From Zygnema cylindricum (lineage: Eukaryota; Streptophyta; Zygnematophyceae; Zygnematales; Zygnemataceae), in contig JBBHKE010003144.1 in assembly GCA_037447655.1 (NCBI GenBank), positions 97,612 through 161,611 on the forward strand: a DNA stretch of 64,000 nucleotides. The letters run 5' to 3'. A program made the position numbers and the translations under genes. The notes beneath the pieces are model-generated. The model ran no database searches and was not told the DNA's origin. It saw only the letters and a program-made list of their open reading frames with translations. Below, one piece after another: positions 35,313 through 48,600 of this stretch. Numbering within the stretch: position 1 is the stretch's first letter; every line of letters starts with the position of its first letter.

Positions 35313-35759
35313 GATAAGCAAGCGAACATGCATTACAACCAGAAAAATCATGCTCACAAACATATATACCAACGAAAATAAATTTGAAAAGACAAAAAAT
35401 ATAAACATCATGAGATGGAATAAAGGTGAAAATGACCCAAAGAGAGAAGGGGGTGAATACTCCCCTAGAGTGAAGTGGACCCAATAATAATAAGATAGGA
35501 GACAAAGATTGGAAGCAAGAAAGAAGAAAACAAAAAACAAAAACAAAATGTGTGCTTTTTTTTATAAAGTAAAATTTATAAATATAATTATTTGTATAAT
35601 ATTATTTTTTCAAGGCAAAACTGAAAGCGAAAGCAAAAATGGAGAGAAAGTAGGAGGAAAAATTGTAGAAAGATAAAGCCGGATCAAAAGGAAAAAACCA
35701 AATAAAAAAAAGGTGGAAGAAAATTTAAAAATGAAAAGATGGATTTTATATTGAAAATA

Positions 35760-35761
<2 letters not shown>

Positions 35762-35812
<51 letters not shown>
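35762..35812 (+). repeat. (TA)n microsatellite
   Basis: About 25 uninterrupted TA repeats in AT-rich DNA. Confidence 0.95.
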
Positions 35813-35815
<3 letters not shown>

Positions 35816-35999
35816 CTTTAGATTTTTGTTCTCACACCAAAGTGAGAAGCAAAACTGAAAATAAAAGGTGAATTGGAAGAAAATGGAAAGACAAAACCAA
35901 GAACCAAAATTGAAAATGAAAGGTAACATATTTTTTTATAAAATAAATTTTATATTTTTAATAATTGATTTTTTTGAAAAATATACTTTTAAAAAAAGT

Positions 36000-36900
36000 A
36001 TTTTTTTCGGACAAGAATGCTAAGCCACGAGGTAGCCACTAGGCTCTCGGGTCTTCAACGTATTATTTACAAGAGTTTTCTCAAAGGAAAGCAACGAAGC
36101 AAAATAAACACTTCCAACCAAACCAAAAAAATCGGATTCGGTCAAAAGGACACTTTTCCAAGACAACCGATATGCCACACAAACAAATACATTCAAACAA
36201 GCCGTCCAGCTGTCCGGTGAACGGTGCGGCCCAATACAAGATGGCACGCCTCAAGCCTCCACTCCACCAATCGCCAAAAAGACAAATTTGGAGGGAAACC
36301 TTTCGGACTTCGCCGAAGCCGTGTGGATTAAAAACGAGGCATAACACAAGGAGAGAAAAATCCGTACGCTAACTTGCATCTATCACTAGCTTACAAGAGG
36401 ATAAAGAAATAATGGGCAATCGGTGGCAAGGAGGAAGCAAAGAAACTGCTGCGCTGCCTAGAAAAAATTATTGTCTGAAAACTAAAATTATCTTAGTCTG
36501 AGAATTAGCCTAAGTAGGAGCTACGCTAGGCCTAAGCAAAACTAGCCTATGTTTAACCTACTTTACATGCATAAAACTAATTACAATGTTGGCCAATAGG
36601 CGACCAACATCGTCTGCCGTACGCCTAACAAAATCCACAGTCCGAGGGTAAAAACCCTCTTTAACTACACGTACGCGCGAACCTGCATGGGTTCGCGACT
36701 TAAATGTATAAAATGTATCAAAGCGTCGCTCGGAAATCGCGATTCGCCTCTAAGCGATACTCCGCGTCCATACTTCGAAATCGCGTGCATACGCACGAAA
36801 CGAAACATACTGCACGAAATACTCAAAATCGCAATAACTGCGCGCGAAATAAAAGTATCGCACGAAATTAGTACGGTTCAACAAACATATAAATAAATTA
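36000..36900. other. unassigned non-coding stretch
   Basis: Moderately GC sequence without a recognisable gene. GCCTAAGTAGG, GGCCTAAGC and TTAGTCTGAG words near 36490-36560 suggest a decayed repeat, but I could not define ends. Confidence 0.3.
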
Positions 36901-36929
36901 ACCGACGCAAAATTTCGCACGTGCAAACG

Positions 36930-37235
36930 AAAATAGCTAGACGTGCGCGCGCGCATGAAATCGCGCGTGCATGCATAAATCGCGAGCGCGTACTTAAACC
37001 GTGCGTGCATGCGAATTACCGCGCGTGCATGCATAAATCGCGCGCGCGTGCTTAAACCGTGCGTGCATTCGAATTACCGCGCGTGCATGCAAAATACCGC
37101 GCGTACGTGCAAAATACCTCGCTTCCGTGCGAAATACCGCGCGTGCATTCATAACATCGCACGTGCGTGCATTATATCGTGCGCGGGCGCCGAATATCGC
37201 GCGTGCGGGCATGATATTGTGCACGCGAGCAACCG
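36930..37235 (+). repeat. GCGCGTGCATGC minisatellite, ~20 bp units
   Basis: A degenerate array of units like ACCGCGCGTGCATGCAAAAT and ATCGCGCGTGCATGCATAA, very rich in CG and alternating purine-pyrimidine steps. It abuts the second GAT tract at 37246. Confidence 0.85.
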
Positions 37236-37245
37236 ACAGGATGCG

Positions 37246-37569
37246 GCATGACAATGATGATGATGATGATGTTGACCATGTTGAAGATGTTGATGACGAT
37301 GATGATGATGACGATGATGATAATGACGATGATGATGTTGACGATGATGATGATGATGATGATGATGTAATGTTGATGATGTTGTAATGATGATGATGAT
37401 GTAATGCTAATGATGATGATGTAATGATAATGATGATGATGATGTTGATAATGATGATGATGATGTTTCCGATGATGATGATGATGATGATGTTCCCGAT
37501 GATGATGATGTTGACGAGGGTGATGACGATAACGATGATGATGATGATGATGATGATAATGATGATAAA

Positions 37570-37606
<37 letters not shown>

Positions 37607-37607
37607 T

Positions 37608-37653
<46 letters not shown>

Positions 37654-37692
37654 AATGATGGTGGTGATGATGATGATGATGATGATGATGCT
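37246..37692 (+). repeat. second (GAT)n tract
   Basis: About 445 bp of GATGATGAT with GTTGAT, AATGAT, GTTCCCGAT and GACGAT variants. It ends about 60 bp before the proposed first exon of the HAD-family gene. Confidence 0.9.
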
Positions 37693-37750
37693 GAATGAAG
37701 AGCCCTAGCGTGATTCCGGTTCAGGGCCACGCAGGCCATTGGAGCTGAGC

Positions 37751-40700
37751 ATGGAGAAGGCTTTGCCACTTTCCGTCCAAGAGGGCCTCTGCATGTGGAT
37801 GTGGTGAGTTGCTTGCCTCCAGTGCTCGAGTCTTTATCCTTTCAAGCCTGGGATGCATTCTAGAAAAGCTAAGTTAAATATTCTGGAAAATCAAAGAAGG
37901 TCAGACAAGGTATTCTCAGAAAATCATAGCACTGTTCGGGTATTACGGCAAGACATTTAGAATTATGTGTTTTAGTACTTGTGCGTAATCAACCAACTTA
38001 GGATTATGCAATTTTCCGCTAATGTTCCAACTCCTACGGAGTTTCTATTTTTTATTTTAATTTCTGTTTAACTACCCTTGATCTGTTTCGTCGTTTGATA
38101 CGTAGTCATAAACATGCTGTGAATTGGAGGCCATTTCCTATTCCTGTACATGGGCGCGAGTATTTTTTTAAAAAGAATATAGTGGACTTCTATCATCCAG
38201 ATGGGTCAGTTTTTTTTTTGTTCGTTTTGGTTGATGTAGTTTATACCGTTTTATCAATTTGGGCTAATTTTTATAACCACGAAGTTTTCTCAGCAGACAT
38301 TTTTGGGGAGGTTGGGCTGCAGGATTTTTTGAATGACAGGATGAAGGAAAGAGGTTTACAAAGAATACGTTTTGCTATGCGACCAGACGAGGCTTTTGGG
38401 CTTATTTATTCTCTTGATAATGTGCTGGTATGATTTTTACTTATAAATTATCAACTTTAACTATGATTTCGCCCTTCATTTTAGATCTTTCGACATCTGC
38501 GGTAGTGATACAATTTGTGACTTTTATGCTAAAAAGTGGATTGCCGATAAATGATGTTCAGCCAGTTATATGTCCCCAGTCATATTGGCGATGCTTCCAA
38601 ACAATCTTTTGATGTGGAATTTGATGTAACGACTGTGTAATTGATAGGAATTTTCTATGTTTTGGTCTAATAATGGTGAATGAAACAATCACATTGACAT
38701 AACACAAATTTTCCACATTTCAGTCAAACATCTTGCAATTCTGTATTTTTTTGTCTTTTATTTAGGTATATCTTTAGCGGTACAGAATCAAGAGCACACT
38801 CTCATTGCAAGTAAAAAAACTATGTCTTATTGCGGAATAAAATTTAATAATGCTGATTGAGAATTGGGTGGCCTGAGGGACTGCAATTCACCCCTTCAAT
38901 TAGTGGTGTTGTAGTTTTTTATAATTTTGGGTCAACGCCGGATAGTGTTATTAGCTATGAAATTATATGCTGGTTATCAGCATTTTATCTTTTTGTCGCA
39001 ATTTGTTGCACTTATTGGTACTTATTGGACTGCAATATAGTTTGGACCGGTTAATATGTACAGAATATTATCTGTGTTGGTAAATTGTGATAAACCAGCC
39101 CTAAATACTTTATCTAAGGACACGTAACCTCAGTGTGGTCCTTTGTGTTTCTGGATTAACTTTATAAATCAATTGTGTAAATAGAGTAAATTTCTCTACG
39201 ATAGATGAGCTGATGCTGGATGTTTTTTTTCTGGACGCTTGCACATCTTTGTTATCAACTCAACATTAGTCTTACAACTCTTTTTTTTTTTTTTTTAAAT
39301 TCAACAGGTAGATACTCGAGCTTTAAAGCTGGAGGCATGGAAACGGCTCGCTTTAGAAGAAGGTTTGCGACCCCCTCTTATTTGAAATTGTATGGATGTA
39401 ACCATTACCATTTTCATTGTTGTTGCTTATTAGCCCATCTTCTTTTTGGTGAGATAACACCTCCAATAAATTCTAAGATTGACCGGTGTGAAGTTTTATG
39501 AAATATCAAGTCACAGGTGACCCAACGTTCGTGATTCCTTGCTTTATTATTTTTACCGCCTCTGTTATTTGTTGTGTTGTTATTAGTGTTATTCTTTTTT
39601 TTTTAAATAACAATGCAAGGGGTCGGGGAAAACTTGCAGATCGAAGTCCTTCCGAGGTGGAGGCATCACAGAAGCACATCCAAGGAGTTGGAGTTGAGAG
39701 AGCTATCCGTCAGGTATTTTATTTACACGCTTTTTCATTTAAAACTTGTAGTTGACGGACATTAATATATTGGCCTTTGGGACTTTGTGTTGGAGTTGAG
39801 AGCTATCCGTGAGGTATTTTGTTTACACATTTTTTTATTTAAAGTTTTGTATTCGATGGGAAGTATATGTGATTGATCTTTATGGACTCACGCGGCATTA
39901 AATTTCAATATATTAGCGTCGCATCTGCATCATTGAAAACAGAACCAAAATTATCCGAGTTTGCAATAACATGTTTAGTTACTCTTTCTTGTGTCCTTTT
40001 CTCTTGAGTTTTCTCTTGAGAAAACATATTTGGCATTTCTCATCTCAAAAATTCCGGTTAAATCTTATTATTTCAATTGTATTTTGCTAGAAGTTCTAGT
40101 AGGAATTTTTTGGTGACATTTGTCACATTTCAAAATGTGGAGCAATGGACTTCTGCATGATTCCTTTGCATTCATATCACCTTCTTAACTAGATTCAATG
40201 TTAACGGGTAAACTTTAAACAGTCACCTTGCCTCTTATCCTTGCCTTTTACTCTGATTAGCAGGGCAATATTACGGACACAACTCAGGGTTTTTGTGGAT
40301 GCTTGGTTTTGTTTCAAAGAAGCATTTTTTCTTGTGAACATGTCGAATCTGAATTGAAACTTCACCTCTAAATTTTGTTAGTCTGTCAGAGTCAACACTA
40401 ATGAGTGTGAAAAGATCATGGCTTACATCACGCAATATATAGAAGCACAGAGTCCTGATGGACGATTTGTTCTCAAGTAATGTCGTTTTTAGTAATAACC
40501 GTGGTCCACGCTCTGAAGAATTGGCACCTCACAGTAGTCTTTTCCAAATTAATTTCTGTGAGAGATTTTTTAATGCTCGTATTCTTTATTGTTTTTTCAG
40601 GTTTTGGCGTGGACTCGAAGTGAGAGTGAGGTCTCTCGATTAGCAAAACGACTGACTGAGATATACTGCCCACTGTTTTCCCAGGTGCTACAAAATCTGC

Positions 40701-42850
40701 AATTTAAGCCTTTTTTTGTACATTGTCTTTTGTTGCTACGGTTTTTAAGCTTTAAAAATTTGTATGTGTATAAGCGGTAGTTTTTAACAGCTTTTATAGG
40801 ATCGGAAAACCATGGCTTGGGAATGTGATTTTTGACTTCTCACCAAGTACATGTCAGCAAACAGCTTCCCCAATCATCATTAGCTGAAGCCCCTCTCCCT
40901 CCTCCCTCTCCCTCCCTCTCTTTCTTACTAGCAACTTCTCTTCTTCTCCCTCTCCCTCCCCTCCCTCTCCTTCTTGCTCCTCGCTCTCACTCCCTCTCCC
41001 TCTGCTTCTCTTTTTCCCTCTCCCGGTAGTGAAAACCGTCTTCTATTTATGAAGAAGACACAGATGGATTAATAAGTTTCTAATTGGGGTTCAGGTTAAG
41101 GCTCCAGTGGAAGGAGCTAAGGAGTGGCTCCAGGCAATGCATAGGGAGAGAGTTCCATGTGCTGTTGCGTCCTCCATGGATAGAATTAGTCTCCTTGCGG
41201 CACTCAATCGTATGGGACTTAGTCGCTATTTTTGTGTAAGTATTTCTGAAGTGCTATTAGTGGGAATGAAAAGAAGAAATGTCAAATGAAACCTCAGTTT
41301 GTCGTATATGTGGGATTGCAATCTTAAGTGTGCATGGAATTTGTCTAAAACTGAAATGTCTTTCTGTTGTGTTGTTTTGTTGAATTCCTTGCCCCTTATG
41401 TCCTCTTTAGTAATTCCTGCTACCTTTTTTTTATTTTTCCTTTTGCAACTCACTTGTTCAATGTCATTGTTGTTAATAGCTCTGAAGTGACTTTCTAACT
41501 AGCACGTTTATCTTTTCTTGAAATATTCTTGCAATGTTCAGGAAACATTTATGATGTTTCTGTTTTTGATTGTTGATTATATGTTCAGGCATATGTCACG
41601 GAAGAAGATGGCATGGAGTCCATGGCTCATCGATTTCTCTCTGCTGCAGTGAAGGTATTCCTCTAAAGATTTTAAATTAACCTAGTTAACCTCTCAAAAC
41701 CTTAAAAATCCTAAGAAAGCTCTAATAACTTGGAAGGAATTGAAATCGACTTAGCAAACATGTTGCTGCATCAATTTTCTTTTTAGTGTTTATCAGATGG
41801 GAATGTCGATAAAGTGAAAAAGGTCAAAAAAATAGGAAATCTTATCAGATTGGAGATTCAATCACTTAGGAAGTTTTTTGAAAAGAGACTTGATTAGGCT
41901 TTTCTTTTTCAAACATAAAGTTTCAACAATAATTCAATCTTTTTGATGCGCACGACGACCCTCATGATTTTGAACATAAATTTGAGTATATTTTTGATGA
42001 AAGTAATGGGGTTTTAATCAAATATATGGGTTTTTAGTTAGACCGGCCCCCGGCCAAGTGTGTGGTGTTTGAAGACGACCCTCGAGGAGTGGCCGCCGCC
42101 CACAACTGTTCTATGAAGGCCATCGCTCTCATCGGGACACACCCGGCGTAAGCAAATTTCTCTTCGTTCTTATTGGTTTACTGTCTAGTGGACTTTTATT
42201 GTGCTATATGATGCTAAAAATATTATTATTGTTATATCATTGTTATCGTTACTTTTAGTCTCTGCGGTGTTGTATGTTATATTGTTATGTTGTTATGTTG
42301 TTCTGTTGTTATCATGTTATGTTATAATAATATGGTTCTACGGTGTCATGGGCATTAAGTTATTTTATTGTTTTTATATTTTTTGTTATCATGTTGTTAC
42401 TTTGTCCTCTACATGCAATATCCAATACTTGCATCAATTTTTCATTAGGGTGTTTAGCAGCATCGCATCATAAACATTCTTTAGTCTAAAAACAACAAAC
42501 AAACAACAAATAACAAAAACATATCCAATAACATGGCTACATACAATAGTCTCTTGTTGCAAGACCGTTCATACTTCATCATGTTGATTAATGTTTTCCC
42601 TTCTTTTCCTCTTTCTTTCTTTCTCTTTTTTTGGTTTTCCCTTCTTTTTCTCTTTTTATTTCGATGTTTATGTGGCGACAGGTATGAACTGAAGCAGGCT
42701 GATTTGACAGTGAGCAAATACACGGAATTATCGGTAATCAATTTGCGACGTTTATTTGCCGCCCGAGGTATGGAATTCATGGATTTGCAGAAACAGGTGG
42801 AGGACAAGAAACCGCCCAAACGTAGGACCAGAAATGACACTCTTTTTTGA
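37751..42850 (+). CDS. HAD-superfamily protein related to plant PyrP2-type phosphatases, probable pseudoenzyme
   Basis: Well-supported exons: end of 38293-38428 (GLIYSLDNVL), 39308-39362, 39640-39713, 40601-40684, 41095-41235, 41589-41654, about 42039-42147, and 42682-42850 with stop. Phases join throughout. Upstream pieces (37751-37803; about 38106-38290, FPIPVHGREYFFKKN) are tentative. The translation follows the plant HAD protein family that includes a riboflavin-pathway phosphatase (PyrP2). The motif I region reads YSLDNVLVDT, where a HAD enzyme has FDLDGVLVDT, so the nucleophile Asp is Ser. Motif II Ser is present in VASSM. The motif III Lys (normally GKP) is absent in EEDGMES. Motif IV is kept as FEDDP. 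Catalysis is therefore doubtful. There is no clear transit peptide, but the N-terminus is unresolved. Confidence 0.72.
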
Positions 42851-44098
42851 ATCAAGGGTTTCCAAATTGCAGAAAGGCAAGAGTAGATAAAGGTAAAAAA
42901 AAATGCCTGCGCCATTTTGCATACGATCAATTGTTTTCCTTTCAAAATAAAAATTTAACGCAGTGTACATTTGAGGCTCTTCTTGTATATGGTCAAAGTA
43001 GGAAAATCTTAAAAAAAAATAGGAAAATCTTAAAATGTAGTATTATGTGGTAGATGTTGTACACCTTTTCGTACGTTTGGACGACGTAAATTCTGGGATC
43101 CGACAATGTCAATAGCCCGTTGTTGTTTTTCTTTGGTTTTTTTATTTTTTTCTATTCTCCTAGAAAAGTCTTTTTGCATTGTTGTGTAGAGGATTTTTCA
43201 AAATCAGGTATGAGGTATGTTTAGTGTGGCTCGATATTTGAGATGATTGTGAATAAACGCTTTTTCCAGAGATGATGTTCACATCTTATATACCTGAATA
43301 ACTCAACATTGTCAAAAAACGGGGAAGAGTCATTCAAAAGATAGACGCAAAAAACTAAAGTTTTTGTGAAATTGACGCTTGAAGATACAAATAGCTAGTC
43401 GGTGGTTTTTCGTGTTTAAATGTTTTACAGCAGTCATTATCTATTTTCCAACTCCGTGTTTTGCTGACGCGATCCTAATAATTCTTTCGTGCTTTCTGGT
43501 GTACGGAAAAATATCGGGTTTTAACGGTGTAAGTAATTTTTGGCCAGCCTGTGCCATACTCACTCCTAAGCAGACAACATATAAAGAGTGGATTGTGGGA
43601 ATATTCATCATTATTCAAATCATAGTTCTCTCTTTCATCTACAGTTGGTCACTGTTCAAGTTCCTGCTAAAATGTAAAAGAAAATGCCTCGTTCATCTTT
43701 CTTCCTTAATTAAATGAATTACCAGTGCCGATGTTCCTGCATTTTGGTAAAATACTTTTCTTTTCACATCTCGTGCCACATTAATAAGGAGATGCAGGAT
43801 AAATTAAAAAGCACGATGGTAAACCATCTGAGTCCGAGGGTACAAAAGCGGTGGCATGGCCGAAACTGAAAATCTACCAGCAGTGGAATAAAATAACAGC
43901 ACAACAAAAGCAAAAAGAAAACAACAAGGAAAATAAAGGCACCCAAACGCAGGAGTGTATTTCGACGGTATCTGCCACACTTGGAAGTTAGTGTCCGTAA
44001 GCATCTCAAAATTTTCATTCTCTTGAACTGAAAGAATCGAGCTGAAATGAATGTATGAACTGAATCTCTCCGCAATCTAGAAGTGTTTCTTTGCAAAG
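42851..44098. other. intergenic between converging genes
   Basis: Downstream of the HAD-family gene (+) and, further on, of the FPGS gene (-). AT-rich. A hydrophobic 112-codon frame at 43379-43717 lacks an ATG start and family features, and I do not call it. Confidence 0.4.
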
Positions 44099-44101
44099 TA
44101 A

Positions 44102-44768
44102 GGGTATGGTTACATCAGATGAAAAGTGAGGTTTAATACATAATTTTGTACCTGCCCGTACCATGCCGTGCTATCTTATCGTGAGTTTTGGAAAAGAACA
44201 TTACAGAAAATAAGATTACGATTCTCCAAGGATCTGGGAGAAATCATCGTCCGTCCGATTGTATTCTGGTTTTCATCCGCGAAGCAATCGCTCCATCCGC
44301 CTCTGTAATGGTCAACCCACCTCGCGGAGGTGGGTTCGCCAATACAGAACCTGTAAATAGCTACACGTGGACTATAAACACGTGCAACGAAGAAAATTGA
44401 AATTTTCACACGTCCCCAAAGTCTCGTGCCTTCGGACAAGGTGACCGTAAAATCTTTGCCGAAAAGAAATACAGTTTTTTCTTGAAAGTCAGAAGAGTGA
44501 AGGAGATCTCTGAGGTACATTGACGTGGTACACTTATGAAGTACACGTACGTAACACGTAAGTACGGATTTCCATACGAAAATGGTCTGTTTCCAAATAC
44601 TTGTCCATTTTAGAGATTTGATCGTCAACTTACGTGCAGCCACTCAAATCAGAACACGTATGTAAAAACTTATTTACATACGATACGCAATGTAACCGAG
44701 GCCTCTGTAGTACTACAGAAATTTTGTTGTCCGTACTATTACAGAGACCTCCTGATGTAACCATACCC
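44102..44768. mobile_element. PIF/Harbinger-like non-autonomous element
   Basis: The terminal inverted repeats are GGGTATGGTTACATCAG and its reverse complement. TAA is duplicated on both sides (44099-44101 and 44769-44771). A GGG start and TWA target duplications are characteristic of PIF/Harbinger and Tourist elements. It is 667 bp. It contains a 23 bp near-palindrome around ACCTCGCGGAGGT at about 44312-44336 and an arm with TAGTACTACAG. A fragment of one end is also found at 2809-2824. Confidence 0.85.
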
Positions 44769-45413
44769 TAAGTTGTCAAGGGCTGCGTGCGCTGGTGGAG
44801 TGAAATACTCAATTTTCCTATAGGTGTTTGATTGGCGTTTTCCAGAACCGAACCAAGCACGGCTCAAGGTTTGGTGCGAGGTTTGGTGCTTAAGCTGCAA
44901 GAGTGGGTCACGCCTATCGAGAGTTAAATTTTGTACTTTCCTCCACCTATGAGATAACCGAAACAATCAGAGCTTCTATTTTCATTTCATTCAAAGGAAA
45001 AAATATATATAAATATCTAACCAAACCAAAGTTTTTCTTAAGATAGAAAATTTATCACAACAGTGGTGAAAGGTCATGAAGTCTGACTAATTGTTTTTTT
45101 TTTTTTTTTACATTTTCTTTTTTTTTCTCTTTTTCCATTTTTTCTTTTATTTTCGTACTTTTTCAATGGAACTTACACAACTGTCGACCAAATTTCGCAG
45201 CACAAACACTGTTTCGTACTTTTTTTTTTGTTTGTTTTCGAATCTTTTTATTCATTAACGATTTATTTTTTTCAAACTTTTTCTAATCGATATAATGTAA
45301 AGAAATTTTAGTTTAGTTTGAAAAAAATATCATTAGAAAATGTACCTAAAATAAGGTACCACTAAAAAACTTCAAAAAGGCACTTTTAATGTATTTAACT
45401 AAAAGCTAAAACC

Positions 45414-45420
<7 letters not shown>

Positions 45421-45446
<26 letters not shown>
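45421..45446 (+). repeat. poly-A run
   Basis: About 26 A residues 3' of the FPGS stop codon (the FPGS transcript would read it as poly-U). Further A- or T-runs occur within 45090-45710. Confidence 0.8.
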
Positions 45447-45448
<2 letters not shown>

Positions 45449-45618
45449 ACTTTCTTTTTTTTATTATTATGTTTCTTCTTGTTTGAGCTAAACCTAGAAA
45501 CTTACCTTTGGCCCCAACTTGAAAAAAATAAAAAAAGAAGACAAAAAAACAACATCGAAGATATAACCTATTTCTATTTTTGCACGATGTTTCGAAAAAA
45601 CTAAAACAAAAATCAAAA

Positions 45619-48600
45619 TTAATGTTTCATAAGCCGCAAAACGTCTCCCACTAAATGTAAAGAGCCCGTGACCAAAACCTGGAAAAAAAAAAAAAAAAAC
45701 ATCAAATTTTGGTAAAAAATAACAAAAAAGCAAACGAAAAATAAAAACAACCTCCTTCCCTCCCGCCCTCCCTCTCTCCGACCAAACTTCCGTCTCTCTT
45801 CCCACCATGCCTCCCTCCCCTTTGCACCTATCTTCCTCTCATCCCCTTTATCCTATCCAATCTCCCCCCTCCTCCCCCTTTCGTAAAGCCACATCTTCCT
45901 TCCCTCCTCTTCCTCCTACCCATCATCCCTCCAAGCCTCCCCACCAAGCTTCACTCCCTCCTATCCACCCACCCAGCCATCCATCGATATTCCTTCCCTC
46001 CCTCCCGAACTCTTACCCCGTTCCCTCTCTCTCCCTCTCCCTCTTCCTCCCTCTCCCTCTCCCTCTCCCTCCCTCTCCTTCCCCCCTCCCTCGCCCTCTC
46101 CCTCCCTCGCCCTCTCCCTCCCTCCCTCTCCCTCTTCCTCTCCCTCCCTCTCTCTCCCCCTCCCTCTCTCTCTCCCTCTCCCTCCCTCCCTCTCCCTCTT
46201 CCTCTCCCTCCCTCTCCCTCCCCCTCCCCCTCCCTCTCCCTCCCTCTCCCTCTCTCCATCTCCCTCTCTCTCCCTCCCCTCTCACCTGCAGTCTCAGCGT
46301 CGGTTGCTCTCTCACTGTCCTCCGAAAATATTCGATGGCCGCCGGTAATGACCTCATCACCGCACTTGTGGGACCCATAATACAGCCTCCCTCCTCTCCT
46401 CCTCTCTCTCCTCCTGACGATTGAATATTTGGCGAAATCGGGACAACCGGGCCACTAGAAGACAAAAATTCTGAAGGAAGAGAATTGACGCGAACCAACA
46501 GAATTTCGTCATCGGAACTACTCCCTCCTGGACATCCCAATAATATTTTTAGAACTCTTATCTGCGTCTCTCTCTGTCTCTCTCTCTCTCCATTTCTCTC
46601 CTTGCCTCTCTCACCTCTCCCTCCCGTCCTTTCCTGTTTTTGGGTCGCGATATTTGAATAAATATCGAATTGATTTATCGATTCCCCAAGGATTGCAATA
46701 TAGCAATATCGACATCAATATACTTTGTCTATGTCTATATTACCTCCTACCTTTAGTGGTAGAAGACATACAAAACCTTTATTTATACAAAATGTTTCAA
46801 TTTCGATATTTCGGTTTCTTCATCCGCCAGATTTCGGCACCTAGCTTCTCAGTTTTGGTAAAAACATATGAGTACCGTACATTTATTGGTCAGTTACCGC
46901 CATTTTATCACGATAACCATATTTATCGACAAACTCGATAATTATCTGATTTTCTACTATTCTGTGCGAGATATTCGATACACTTCTCACAATGTCTTTG
47001 AAAAGAGCAAATATTTTGTTTAGAGGCCACATGAAATCATAGAGTTGCATATCGAGGCCGAAATGGAAAATTCGAATAAAGTCAAAAATTGCGTCACGAT
47101 ATTTGATACAACAAAATTTGTGACAAAGACTGACAATCATGTTGCGTACCGCGAAACGCGATCCTTTCAACAGCGTTGAGAAAAAGTACAAGACCGACAA
47201 AAAAATGGTGAAAGCATAAGGAATTGCAGTACACTACAGTCGCGCAGTGTATTAAAATTTGTCAAAAGGTTGATACAAAATGGAACTCAATGAACTCAAC
47301 ATACCGCTTAAAATTTCCCATACCGTAGTTGAAATTCCATGCCCCAAATATTTTGCTGCCATACAAAAACTTCACTATGAGAAGCTTTTCGTGCCAAACT
47401 CGACATAAAATATGCGCACGTTTTAAACATAGCTCACAATAACAGAAATAAAAAAGTCGATAAGTAGACATTCTGTTATACATGGACGGTAACAATTTCA
47501 TATCCGAGGAGTTGAAGCGAAGTGACCGTTTTCTTGAGTCAATTATTGGTGCTACGTAGCAATGACTGGTGAATAATGATTGGTGCTACGCAGATAGTGT
47601 TTTGTCCCCAGGTACTGTTTCTGTACGGCACACAATCGTGTATCCGCTAAAGCGTTAACGCTTTTTCTGTATCTTACATCAACTTTTCTCCATAAGCATG
47701 TGTCCAATATTCATTTGGCAATCATGAATCAAATGGTAAGAATCGTACCTTTCCATGGCAACCGTCAGATTAATAATCCGACAAGTAACAAGTGAGCACG
47801 GAGAAAAACGAATTTAAAGGGGAAAAAAAAGCATTAACGCTCATAGGAACACACGGTATACCTGTACTACATATTGCATACTATACAGTGGTTATATAGT
47901 GTTTGTATCGTTTACATTACAACATTGCAATAAGAAATATAAGGCTTCTCAAAAAATACATGCATCATATCCAATCGCCATAGTTTTTCAAAATTAGATA
48001 TGATGCGATAAATTAACAACACAATAATTAACCCTTCAAATAAAAAATCTCTTTTCCTCACCCTTTAACGTCTCCCATTGTTTTTGAATTTTCATTTGCC
48101 AGCTCAGATCGATGCCAGCTGGCGATCCCGCTACGGGGGATTTGAAAGGCCCAAGTGAGGTGTAGGAGGAGAGGCTCGGAACTACTACTGCCTTCTGAAG
48201 AGTGACACCTGGGGGGAGGAAAGAAAGGGGAGAGAGAGTAGACGTGGAGAGAGAGGGGAGAGAGAGAAAGGAAAGGTGAGAGGGAGAGGGGAGAGAAAGA
48301 AAGGTAAGAGAGGGAGAGAGAGAGGAGAGTTGGAGGACAGAGAGTAAAGGAGAGACAGCAGGAGGAGAGAGAGGAGAGGAAGAGTGGAAAAAGGAGAGAT
48401 GGCAAGTGAGAGGAGAGGAGAGGAGAGAGAGCTGTAGAGGAGCAGAGAGGCATTACTACTGCCTCGGAGAGAGAGAGAGTGACACTTAGGCTAAGGAGAG
48501 AGGAGACAGAAAGAAAAGGTGAAAATCACAAAGCTCCGATCTTTGTGAAAAAGAAAAAAAGAAAGGGGGGAAGGAGGAGAGGGGGCAGGGGAAGGAGTAT

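Noticed and set aside
34851-35381. 176-codon frame ending in poly-Met
   Set aside because: Driven by the GAT microsatellite; no family features.
40383-40482. Possible exon with CEKIMAYITQYIEAQSPDGR
   Set aside because: Looks protein-like but has an in-frame stop, no donor, and the HAD exons on either side join in phase without it.
43379-43717. Hydrophobic 112-codon frame between converging genes
   Set aside because: No ATG at the frame start, AT-rich composition explains the hydrophobic codons, no recognised family.
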